From Helicobacter pylori (GTDB taxonomy: Bacteria > Campylobacterota > Campylobacteria > Campylobacterales > Helicobacteraceae), in contig NZ_LT635477.1 in the NCBI RefSeq assembly GCF_900120335.1, forward strand, positions 620,001 to 684,000: a DNA stretch of 64,000 nucleotides. Reading direction: 5' to 3'. Both the position numbers and the translations under genes were made by a program. The notes below the pieces were generated by a model. The model was not told the origin of the DNA, ran no database searches, and saw only the letters and a program-made list of their open reading frames with translations. Each line of letters starts with the position of its first letter. Position 1 is the first letter of the stretch. Below are positions 28,601 to 36,512 of the stretch, one piece after another.

Positions 28601-31600
28601 TCTGGTAATGGGGCCAAAACCGGTGGGGGCGCGACTTTAGTGTTTAACGCTCAAGAGCGTTTGAATATCGCTAACGCTAGTTTGAATAACGATAAAGCCG
28701 GTTTGCAAAATTCATGGATGAATTTCATTGTTAATAATGGCAATTTGAATGTGACAAACGCAAATTTTAGCAACCAAACCCCGCATGGAGGCTTTAACCT
28801 TAAAGCGGGTGATATTGCTTGGGATGGGGGATCTGTGAATGGAGGGGGGAATTTTGGCGTGGATAACGCTAGCCTTAACGGGAAGGCAGTGATTAAAAAT
28901 GTGACTTTCAACGATAACGGCACTTTGATTTATAAAGGGGGCGAAAACAGCGCTGGGAATTCCCTAACCTTAGAAAACAACACCTTCAATTCCTATAATA
29001 TCAACGCCAGAGCGCAAAACCTTATTTTCAATAACAACTCGTTTAATGGCGGTAGCTATTCGTTTAACGACACTAAAAACATTACTTTTAAAGGCACAAA
29101 CACGCTCATTAACAGCGATCCTTTCAGCCGCCTTAAAGGATCAGTTTCTATTGAAAATGATAGTATCTTTAACATTGAAAGGGATTTGACCAACAACACC
29201 ATTTACACGCTTTTAAGCGGGAATAACATTAAATATAATAATCAAATTTTAGCGGATAATGTTTTTTCAAAAAATTTGTGGGATTTGATCCATTATGGTG
29301 GCGAGAGAGGGACTCTATTAAGAACGGAGAAAAACACTTATTTTGTGCAATTCACGCAGAGCAACGGCCAAAAATTTGTTTTTGAAGAGACTTTTAATCC
29401 TGGCTCTATCACCTATAGATATTTCACTATCCATTCTTCGCCTTTCCACACAGACGCTGATTCTAAGGATATTTGGAATCAGGTAAGGAAGCAATTTGAT
29501 TTTGTGCCTGGAAAAACCCCGGTGTGCGTTGGGGTGTGCTATATCGCGCCCTATAAAAATCAAAACCTTATCGGCTCTAGCGCTTTTGCATGGTCGCTGA
29601 ATTTTGGGGCTACAGTGGTAGGGACTTTGCTTTTAGGGAGCGCCCAAGAAAAGGCCAATGACAATGGCGGATCGATCTGGTTTGGTAAGAATAATTTGCT
29701 GTATTTGCATGGCAATTTCAACGCGACTAATATCTTTTTAACGAATAACTTTAATGTCGGCAACCCTAACGCTGGCGGTGGGGCAACGATTAATTTTAAC
29801 GCTGATGAAACCTTGAGCGCTGACGGGTTGAATTACACGAATTTCCAAACCGTGGCTATGGGCTTACAAACTAGTGCGAGCCAGCATTCATGGGCGAATT
29901 TTAATTCCAGGTTTTCTATGGAAATTAAAAACTCTAACTTTAGGGATTTCACATGGGGAGGCTTTAGGTTCAATTCAGGGCGTATCGCTTTTGAAAACAC
30001 CACTTTTAGCGGCTGGACCAATATTAATGGGGCGACTGAGAGCGGTTCGTCGTATGTGAACATGGTTGCGAATACGGATTTGATTTTCACTGATTCCATT
30101 TTAGGAGGAGGCATTCGTTATGATTTGAAAGCTAATAACATTATTTTCAATAACTCTCAAATCGTCATTGATGTGTCTAAAAACGTGAATCAGTCTTCAT
30201 TGAATGGGAATGTTACTTTCAATAATTCCAGGCTTTCAGTCAAACCCAATGCGGCTATCAATATTGGGGGGGATCAGACCCAAACGATTTTAGAAAACGC
30301 TTCAAGCCTTTCTTTTTATAACAACAGCGTAGTGAATTTTAACGGCACGACCGCTTTTAATGGGGTGTCTTACTTGAATTTAAACCCTAACGCTCAAGTC
30401 AGCTTCAATCAAGCGAATTTCAATAACGCTAATGTAACCTTTTATGGCATTCCGCTATTTGGTAAAACGCCCAATTTTGGCAACTCTGTGCGCCTTATTA
30501 ATTTCAAAGGGGACACAAACTTTAATCAAGCCACGCTCAATTTAAGGGCTAAAAATATCCATTTGAATTTCCAAGGGGCTTCCACTTTTAAACAAAATTC
30601 TACGATGAATTTAGCTGAAAGTTCTCAAGCGAGCTTTAATGCTATTAGCGTGGAAGGGGAAACGAATTTCAACCTCAACGGATCAAGCTTGTTGAATTTC
30701 AATGGCAACAGCGTTTTTAACGCTCCTGTGAATTTCTACGCTAATAATTCTCAAATTTCTTTCACTAAATTAGCGACTTTTAATGCAGACGCTTCATTTG
30801 ATTTGGGCAACAACAGCGCCCTGAATTTTCAAAGCGTTCTTTTAAATGGCGCTCTAAACCTTTTAGGCAATGGCGGTAACAATCTAGCGATCAACGCTAA
30901 AGGGAATTTTAGTTTTGGATCTCAAGGGATTTTGAATCTGTCTTATATGAATCTATTTGGGGGGGATAAAAAAGCTTCCGTTTATGATGTGTTGCAAGCC
31001 CAAAATATTAGCGGCTTAATGGGGGATAACGGCTATGAGAAGATCCGTTTTTATGGCATCCAGATTGAAAAGGCTGACTACTCGTTTAATAACGGCGTTC
31101 ATTCTTGGAGCTTCACTAACCCGCTCAACACGACTGAAACCATTACCGAAACCTTACATAATAACCGCTTGAAAGTGCAGATCTCTCAAAACGGCGTTTC
31201 TAATAATGCGATGTTCAATCTCGCTCCTAGTTTGTATGATTACCAAAAAAACCCTTATGATGAAAGCTCTAATTCCTATAATCACACGAGCGATAAAGCC
31301 GGCACTTATTATTTGAGTAGCAGTATCAAAGGCTTTGGTAAGAATAATGAGATACCTGGGACTTATAATGCGCAAAACCAACCCTTACAAGCCTTACACA
31401 TCTATAACCAGGCTATCACTAAGCAGGATTTAAACGTGATCGCTAATTTAGGTAAGGAATTTTTGCCTAAAGTGGCTAAGCTTATCGCTTCAGGGGCTTT
31501 AGACAATCTCAATCTCAATAGCCCGGATAGCTTTGAAACGATTTTTAGTATCTTAAAAGAATATGGCATTACTTTAAACCAAGCGAATTGGAAGAGTTTA

Positions 31601-34600
31601 TTGAAGATCATCAATAATTTTTCTAACACGACTAATTATCATTTTTCTCAAGGCAGTCTCGTTGTGGGGGCGATCAAAGAAGGGCAAACGAATACGAATA
31701 GCGTGGTGTGGTTTGGAGGCGATGGGTATAAAAATCCATGCGCGGTTGGGGATAACACTTGCCAGATGTTCAGGCAGACTAATTTAGGGCAGTTGCTCCA
31801 TTCTAGCGCGCCTTATTTGGGCTACATTAACGCTAATTTTAAGGCTAAAAACATTTACATTACCGGAACCATCGGCAGCGGGAACGCTTGGGGGAGCGGA
31901 GGGAGTGCGAATGTGTCTTTTGAAAGCGCGACGAATTTGGTGCTTAATCAAGCCAATATTGACGCTCAAGGGACCGATAAGCTCTTTTCTTACTTGGGGA
32001 AAGAGGGTATTGATAAGCTTTTTGGGGAAAAGGGCTTAGGGAATGTGCTTTCTAATATTATTTATGAAGAAAGCTTGAATAATAACGCTATCCCTAAAGA
32101 TTTAGCGAACATGATCCCTAAAGATTTGGGATCTAAGACTTTAAGCTCTTTGCTTAGCCCTACTGAAGTGAATAACCTCTTAGGCGTGAGCGCTTTTAAA
32201 AATGCGATCATGGAAATTTTAAATTCTAAAACGGTGGGCGATGTTTTTGGTGAAAACGGGCTTTTAAACGCGCTAGATCCTGTAAAAAGAAAAGAAATTG
32301 ATCAAATGCTTTTAGAGCAGATCCAAGCTCATACTTCAGGGTTTGAAAAATTCATCGTTAAAACTTTAGGGATTGAAAATGTAGAGAATTTCATCAATAA
32401 CTGGTATGGCAAGCAAAGCTTGAGTTCTTTTGCCAATAATTTTGTGCCTGGAGGCTTGAATCAAGCCCTAGATAAAATAGGTTCTAGCTCTGATGCCAAA
32501 GACTTACAGAGTTTCTTGGATAAAACGACTTTTGGGGATATTCTCAATCAAATGATCAATCAAGCCCCCTTAATCAATAAGCTCATTTCTTGGCTCGGCC
32601 CGCAGGATTTGAGCGTGTTAGTGAATATTGCTTTAAATAGTATCACTAACCCTAGCGAAGAGCTATCTAGCATTATTTCTAGCATAGGCGAAAAAGCGTT
32701 AAACGATTTATTAGGCGAAGGCGTAGTGAATAAAATCATGAGCAATCAAGTTTTAGGGCAAATGATCAATAAAATCATCGCTGATAAGGGCTTTGGAGGC
32801 GTTTATAATCAAGGTTTGGGATCCATATTACCTAAACCTTTACAAGATGAATTGAAACAATTGGGCTTAGGATCTTTACTAGGATCTAGGGGATTACACA
32901 ATCTTTGGCAAAAAGGGAATTTTAATTTCTTAGCTAAAGATTATGTGTTTATCAATAACAGCTCATTCAGTAACGCCACAGGGGGGGAATTGAATTTTGT
33001 AGCGGGCAAGTCTATTATTTTTAATGGGAAAAACACCATTAATTTCACGCAGTATCAGGGCAAGCTTTCTTTTGTATCTAAAGATTTTTCTAATATTTCA
33101 TTAGACACCCTAAACGCTACCAACGGCTTAACGCTTAACGCCCCACGAAACGATATTAGCGTTCAAAAAGGTCAAATTTGCGTGAATGTTTTAGATTGCA
33201 TGGCCGCTAAAGGGAAAACCACTCAAACTAATTCTTCTCCAAGCGCGACAGCCCTAACTAATGAAACGCTAGAAGTGAATGCGAATAATTTCGCTTTCTT
33301 AGGAACCATTAAAGCGAATGGCTTGGTGGATTTTTCAAAAGTCTTACAAAATACCACGATCGGGACTTTGGATTTAGGGCCAAACGCTACTTTTAAAGCG
33401 AATAATTTGATCGTGAATAACGCCTTTAACAACAATTCTAATTACAGGGTCAATATCAGCGGTGATTTCAATGTGGCCAAGGGTGCGACTTTAAGCACGA
33501 ATGAAAATGGTTTGGATGTGGGGGGGAATTTTAACAGCGAAGGGCCATTGACTTTCAACCTCAAGCGCCCGACTGATAAAACGATACTGAGCGTGACTGG
33601 CACTTCCACGATCATGTCTTATAACAATCAAGCCTTAATCAACTTTAACACCCAACTCAAGCAAGGCGCTTACACGCTTATTAACGCTAATCGCATGGTT
33701 TATGGCTATGATAATCAAACGATTCTTGGGGGGAGCTTGAGCGATTACCTCAAACTTTACACCCTCATTGATTTTAACGGCAAACGCATGCAATTGAATG
33801 GCGATTCGTTAAGCTATGACAACCAACCGGTTAGTATTAAAGATGGGGGTCTTGTGGTAAGCTTTAAAGACAATCAAGGGCAAATGGTGTATTCATCTAT
33901 CCTTTATGATAAAATCCAAGTTACCGTCTCTGATAAACCCATGAGCATTCAAGCCCCTAGTTTGGAGTATTATGTTAAACGCATTCAAGGCAGCGCTGGT
34001 TTGAATGCGATCAAATCTGCGGGCAATAATTCCATTATGTGGCTGAATGAGCTTTTTGCGGCTAAGGGGGGTAATCCCTTGTTCGCTCCTTATTATTTGC
34101 AAGACAATCCCACTGAACACATTGTTACTTTAATGAAAGATATTACCAGCGCTTTAGGAATGCTCTCTAACTCCAATCTCAAAAACAACTCCACTGATGT
34201 TTTACAGCTCAACACTTACACGCAACAAATGAGCCGTTTAGCCAAGCTTTCTAATTTCGCTTCTTTTGATTCAACGGATTTTAGCGAACGCTTGAGCAGT
34301 CTCAAAAACCAAAGATTTGCTGATGCTGTTCCTAATGCGATGGATGTGATTTTAAAATACTCTCAAAGGGATAAATTGAAAAACAACCTTTGGGCGACCG
34401 GTGTTGGGGGCGTGAGCTTTGTGGAAAATGGCACAGGAACGCTCTATGGTGTCAATGTGGGCTATGATCGCTTTGTTAGAGGGGTAATTGTTGGAGGGTA
34501 TGCGGCTTATGGGTATAGCGGGTTTTATGAACGCATCACTAATTCTAAATCCGATAATGTGGATGTGGGCTTGTATGCGAGAGCTTTCATTAAAAAGAGC

Positions 34601-35197
34601 GAGCTGACTTTTAGCGTCAATGAAACTTGGGGGGCTAATAAAACCCAAATCAGCTCCAACGACACTCTGCTTTCTATGATCAATCAGTCTTATAAATACA
34701 GCACATGGACGACGAACGCGAAAGTCAATTACGGGTATGATTTCATGTTTAAAAACAAAAGCATCATTTTAAAACCTCAAATTGGTTTAAGGTATTACTA
34801 TATTGGTATGAGCGGTTTAGAAGGGGTGATGAATAACGCGCTCTATAACCAGTTTAAAGCGAACGCCGATCCGTCTAAAAAATCCGTTTTAACGATTGAT
34901 TTTGCTTTGGAGAACCGCCATTATTTCAACACAAACTCTTATTTTTATGCGATTGGCGGCGTTGGTAGAGACTTGTTAGTTAATTCTATGGGGGATAAAT
35001 TGGTGCGTTTTATTGGTAACAACACTTTGAGTTACAGGAAAGGCGATCTTTATAACACTTTTATGAACATCACTGCAGGCGGGGAAGTGAGGTTGTTTAA
35101 AAGCTTTTATGCGAACGCTGGGGTGGGAGCTAGGTTTGGATTGGATTACAAAATGATAGATATTATAGGAAACATTGGAATGCGTTTAGCGTTTTAA
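25610..35197 (+). CDS. faaA: Giant VacA-like autotransporter FaaA (HP0609/HP0610-like), intact
   Basis: FaaA is a type V autotransporter reported to localise to the flagellar sheath and influence flagella and colonisation. I start it at ATG 25610 (3195 residues), 21 nt inside the longest frame, because GAAAGGG is well spaced there. Residues 1-69 form a long basic extended signal peptide ending FVSALSAQ. The passenger is Asn/Gly-rich beta-helix with five VacA2-type repeats, each an FG...GxI/L...F.A..I.ITG block near 26010, 27250, 28500, 29670 and 31700. About residues 2117-2430 are instead helical and low in Asn-Gly repeats. The last 270 or so residues (from about 34380) are the barrel, ending GMRLAF. 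As I remember, 26695 shows two frames here; this copy is continuous. No cytotoxin-domain equivalent of mature VacA p33 is recognised. Confidence 0.95.
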   Translation: MTYRNSKIDLKERFSKNRSFKGIKKKIAKKYTIKNSPLIIYSLKTHSNPSLSINKKIFLGLGFVSALSAQSEDYNSSVYWLNSVNENNNNKSYYISPLRTWAGGNRSFTQNYNNSQLYIGTKNASATPNNSSVWFGEKGYVGFITGVFKAKDIFITGAVGSGNEWKTGGGAILVFESSNELNANGAYFQNNRAGTQTSWINLISNNSVNLTNTDFGNQTPNGGFNVMGRKITYNGGTINGGNFGFDNVDSNGATTISGVTFNNNGALTYKGGNGIGGSITFTNSNINHYKLNLNANSVTFNNSTLGSMPNGNANTIGNAYILNASNITFNNLTFNGGWFVFDRSNANVNFQGATTINNPTSPFVNMTGKVNINANAIFNIQNYTPSIGSAYTLFSMKNGSIAYNNVDNLWNIIRLKNTQATKDADKNHTSSNNNTHTYYVTYNLGGTLYHFRQIFSPDSIVLQSVYYGTNNIYYTNSVNIHDNVFNLKDIKDNRDDTIFYLNGLNTWNYTNARFAQTYGGKNSALVFNATTPWANGSIPKSNSTVRFGGYEGVNWGKTGYITGTFTADRVYITGNMMSGNGAQTGGGATLNFVGATEVNIAGATFKNLKTTSQNSYMTFIALGNGSSSGKINVSQSDFYDWTGGGYDFTGNGVFDGVNFNKAYYKFQGAENSYNFKNTNFLVGNFKFQGKTTIEKSVLNDASYTFDGINNAFNENKFNGGSFNFNHAEQTDAFNNNSFNGGSFSFNAKQVDFNGNSFNGGVFNFNNTPKVSFTDDTFNVNNQFKINGAQTDFTFNKGVVFNMQGLLSSLSVGTTYQLLNAKSVDYKDNNNALYQMLRWTSGENPSGKLVDENKTAPNNARIYNVQFTDNGLTYYIKENFNNGITLTRLCTLGYTHCVNIHNDAFNLKNVNNNASNTVFYLNGMTTWKIAGTGVFTQDYSGANSVLVFNQTTPFLNGANPTSNSVVGFGKTSGAEWGLVGYIQGVFKANQIDITGTIRSGNGAKTGGGATLVFNAQERLNIANASLNNDKAGLQNSWMNFIVNNGNLNVTNANFSNQTPHGGFNLKAGDIAWDGGSVNGGGNFGVDNASLNGKAVIKNVTFNDNGTLIYKGGENSAGNSLTLENNTFNSYNINARAQNLIFNNNSFNGGSYSFNDTKNITFKGTNTLINSDPFSRLKGSVSIENDSIFNIERDLTNNTIYTLLSGNNIKYNNQILADNVFSKNLWDLIHYGGERGTLLRTEKNTYFVQFTQSNGQKFVFEETFNPGSITYRYFTIHSSPFHTDADSKDIWNQVRKQFDFVPGKTPVCVGVCYIAPYKNQNLIGSSAFAWSLNFGATVVGTLLLGSAQEKANDNGGSIWFGKNNLLYLHGNFNATNIFLTNNFNVGNPNAGGGATINFNADETLSADGLNYTNFQTVAMGLQTSASQHSWANFNSRFSMEIKNSNFRDFTWGGFRFNSGRIAFENTTFSGWTNINGATESGSSYVNMVANTDLIFTDSILGGGIRYDLKANNIIFNNSQIVIDVSKNVNQSSLNGNVTFNNSRLSVKPNAAINIGGDQTQTILENASSLSFYNNSVVNFNGTTAFNGVSYLNLNPNAQVSFNQANFNNANVTFYGIPLFGKTPNFGNSVRLINFKGDTNFNQATLNLRAKNIHLNFQGASTFKQNSTMNLAESSQASFNAISVEGETNFNLNGSSLLNFNGNSVFNAPVNFYANNSQISFTKLATFNADASFDLGNNSALNFQSVLLNGALNLLGNGGNNLAINAKGNFSFGSQGILNLSYMNLFGGDKKASVYDVLQAQNISGLMGDNGYEKIRFYGIQIEKADYSFNNGVHSWSFTNPLNTTETITETLHNNRLKVQISQNGVSNNAMFNLAPSLYDYQKNPYDESSNSYNHTSDKAGTYYLSSSIKGFGKNNEIPGTYNAQNQPLQALHIYNQAITKQDLNVIANLGKEFLPKVAKLIASGALDNLNLNSPDSFETIFSILKEYGITLNQANWKSLLKIINNFSNTTNYHFSQGSLVVGAIKEGQTNTNSVVWFGGDGYKNPCAVGDNTCQMFRQTNLGQLLHSSAPYLGYINANFKAKNIYITGTIGSGNAWGSGGSANVSFESATNLVLNQANIDAQGTDKLFSYLGKEGIDKLFGEKGLGNVLSNIIYEESLNNNAIPKDLANMIPKDLGSKTLSSLLSPTEVNNLLGVSAFKNAIMEILNSKTVGDVFGENGLLNALDPVKRKEIDQMLLEQIQAHTSGFEKFIVKTLGIENVENFINNWYGKQSLSSFANNFVPGGLNQALDKIGSSSDAKDLQSFLDKTTFGDILNQMINQAPLINKLISWLGPQDLSVLVNIALNSITNPSEELSSIISSIGEKALNDLLGEGVVNKIMSNQVLGQMINKIIADKGFGGVYNQGLGSILPKPLQDELKQLGLGSLLGSRGLHNLWQKGNFNFLAKDYVFINNSSFSNATGGELNFVAGKSIIFNGKNTINFTQYQGKLSFVSKDFSNISLDTLNATNGLTLNAPRNDISVQKGQICVNVLDCMAAKGKTTQTNSSPSATALTNETLEVNANNFAFLGTIKANGLVDFSKVLQNTTIGTLDLGPNATFKANNLIVNNAFNNNSNYRVNISGDFNVAKGATLSTNENGLDVGGNFNSEGPLTFNLKRPTDKTILSVTGTSTIMSYNNQALINFNTQLKQGAYTLINANRMVYGYDNQTILGGSLSDYLKLYTLIDFNGKRMQLNGDSLSYDNQPVSIKDGGLVVSFKDNQGQMVYSSILYDKIQVTVSDKPMSIQAPSLEYYVKRIQGSAGLNAIKSAGNNSIMWLNELFAAKGGNPLFAPYYLQDNPTEHIVTLMKDITSALGMLSNSNLKNNSTDVLQLNTYTQQMSRLAKLSNFASFDSTDFSERLSSLKNQRFADAVPNAMDVILKYSQRDKLKNNLWATGVGGVSFVENGTGTLYGVNVGYDRFVRGVIVGGYAAYGYSGFYERITNSKSDNVDVGLYARAFIKKSELTFSVNETWGANKTQISSNDTLLSMINQSYKYSTWTTNAKVNYGYDFMFKNKSIILKPQIGLRYYYIGMSGLEGVMNNALYNQFKANADPSKKSVLTIDFALENRHYFNTNSYFYAIGGVGRDLLVNSMGDKLVRFIGNNTLSYRKGDLYNTFMNITAGGEVRLFKSFYANAGVGARFGLDYKMIDIIGNIGMRLAF
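27744..27913 (+). repeat. Tandem NSFNGGSF-type repeats within faaA
   Basis: The core AACTCGTTTAATGGCGG recurs with small changes near 27760, 27825 and 27870 and again near 29036. The encoded pattern is N-x-F-N-G-G-x-F-x-F-N, one beta-helix rung per repeat. These are possible sites for slippage or recombination within the gene. Confidence 0.7.
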
Positions 35198-35221
35198 AAG
35201 GTGGGGGCTTACCCCTTTTTT
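35196..35221 (+). terminator. Terminator of faaA
   Basis: An AAAAGG-flanked GGGG-GCTTA-CCCC hairpin immediately follows the faaA stop, with a run of six T. The stop codon itself (35195-35197) overlaps the left arm. Confidence 0.75.
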
Positions 35222-36006
35222 GAGCCATTAAACGATTGATGAGAAACTAAACAAGACATTAGCACATAGAGATTGATGGTATTACAAAATCCCAAGATGC
35301 TTTGTTCGTTTTGAAAAATTCTAGCTACAAAAATTGCCAAGCAAAAACAAAACAATGCGCTTGAAGAAACACTAACAAAAAATAAGCGCTTTAAAATGAA
35401 GAATAGCGATGATACTAAAGCGCATAAAAAGAGAGAACAATAAAGATAAAAGCGATCACAACGATTAGTCTTGAAGCGATTAATATAGAGTTAAAAGAAT
35501 ATTCGCATTAAGCAATGTTACCATTCCTACCCATTCGTAACTATCTAAGACAACAGGATCGGAGTGGCGATGATGCTTGTAAGTTGTTGGGTGTTGCGCA
35601 AGCTTATGAGATTTGATATAAGAGCGTTTTTGCTCTAAATTGGTTTCTAGTTCATCCATAATAATCAATTTTATAAAAAATTGGTAGGATTTAAAAAGGC
35701 CGTTTGCGTTTAATTTAGGTGGGTAGGTTTTTTGGGCGTGTGCTGATGTTAGAAATCATAAAAACCCCTTATATTAGGAATGATTTAAAATCCCATTTGG
35801 GGTTATTATATTTTTTGTCAAAGCGATAGCGTTACTGACAGACACGATTTAAGCGAGTGGGAACGATTTTAAAAAGCATTTCAACTCTAAAAATAGACAA
35901 AGTCAAGGCTTTAAATAAGAAAGACCCCAAAAAAGCTAGAGAAACGGAGCTTTTAATCCCTTATTGTCAAAACTTTCTCGTAATGTGTTTTTTGCCCGCT
36001 ATTGGC
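35222..36006. pseudogene. 785-bp stretch with only degenerate coding scraps
   Basis: No convincing gene. On the plus strand there are short reading fragments in shifting frames: a fragment with QDALFVLKNSSYKN (near 35285-35340) that seems to continue in another frame as LEETLTKNKRFK up to about 35442; one with MLEIIKTPYIRNDLKSHLG (35746-35830) followed in another frame by SDSVTDRHDLSEWERF; and DPKKARETELLIPYCQNF (about 35920-36021). The pattern of protein-like sequence broken by frame changes suggests eroded genes, identity unknown. A 62-codon minus-strand frame (35480-35668) has no ribosome-binding site and I do not call it. No hairpin, RNA gene or IS end is recognised. Confidence 0.45.
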
Positions 36007-36339
36007 TTATGGGTGTTTTAGCATATAAAACTCCAACGCTTTTTCAAAGAGGAGCGATCGATTAGGAAAACCTTTCTCTTTCATGTATTCATCCACTTTA
36101 GCCATAAAACTGGGCGAAAGCAAAACGCTGTGATTGATTCTTCGCTCTTTACTTGTTTTTTCTTCGTATTCTATCTCTTCTATTTCGGCTAACAAACTCG
36201 GCGAGAGCGAAACATTAAAACTGCTCTTTCGTTCGCTACCCACTTTTATTTCTGCTTCTAACTCGGCTAATTCGGTTAGCAACCTTTTGCGTTTGGCTTG
36301 TAAAGCCTGAATGGTTGTGTGCGCTTTATGGTGTTCCAT
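36007..36339 (-). CDS. Small ribbon-helix-helix-like protein with coiled N-terminus, possible regulator or orphan antitoxin
   Basis: A 110-codon leftward gene with a strong AAGGAG shortly before its ATG. Residues 10-32 form a short coiled coil (KRKRLLTELAELEAEI). Two related strand-helix units follow: FNVSLSPSLLAEIEEIE (about 40-57) and INHSVLLSPSFMAKVDEYM (about 68-86), then NRSLLFEKALEFYML. The second unit with its trailing helix matches the ribbon-helix-helix layout of ParD/CopG-type DNA-binding proteins. This is my reading of the pattern, not a confirmed family hit. A -10 box and a perfect 10-bp palindrome lie just upstream, consistent with self-regulation. No toxin-like partner is visible; the DNA downstream is degenerate. 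Confidence 0.6.
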   Translation of the reverse strand: MEHHKAHTTIQALQAKRKRLLTELAELEAEIKVGSERKSSFNVSLSPSLLAEIEEIEYEEKTSKERRINHSVLLSPSFMAKVDEYMKEKGFPNRSLLFEKALEFYMLKHP

Positions 36340-36371
36340 TATTACTCCTTAAAGTGTCTTTATTTTTTTAC

Positions 36372-36377
36372 ATTCTA
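36372..36377 (-). promoter_or_regulatory. -10 box (TAGAAT) of the RHH-like gene
   Basis: TAGAAT on the minus strand from 36377 to 36372, about 33 nt upstream of the ATG and followed by a T-poor leader with AAGGAG. Confidence 0.5.
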
Positions 36378-36383
36378 CTATAA

Positions 36384-36410
36384 AATAGGATTTTGTGGGT
36401 AAATCCTATT
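36384..36410. promoter_or_regulatory. Perfect 10-bp palindrome over the -35 region, candidate operator
   Basis: AATAGGATTT (36384-36393) and AAATCCTATT (36401-36410) are exact inverted repeats with a 7-base centre. They lie where the -35 element of the RHH-like gene should be. This placement suits an operator. No T-run follows on the minus strand toward the gene, which argues against a terminator. Confidence 0.55.
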
Positions 36411-36512
36411 AAGAATGAAAATTGGAATTTTTTCTTTAGAATTTGACTGGGTATTAAACATAAAATCTTAAAACAAATGGTAAAGGAGCTTGATTTTAAT
36501 AAACGATGATTT

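Noticed and set aside
33893..34648. Minus-strand frames opposite the faaA C-terminus
   Set aside because: Antisense shadows of the conserved barrel region; no promoter or ribosome-binding site.
35480..35668. 62-codon minus-strand frame
   Set aside because: No ribosome-binding site, no recognisable family, and it lies in a degenerate stretch.
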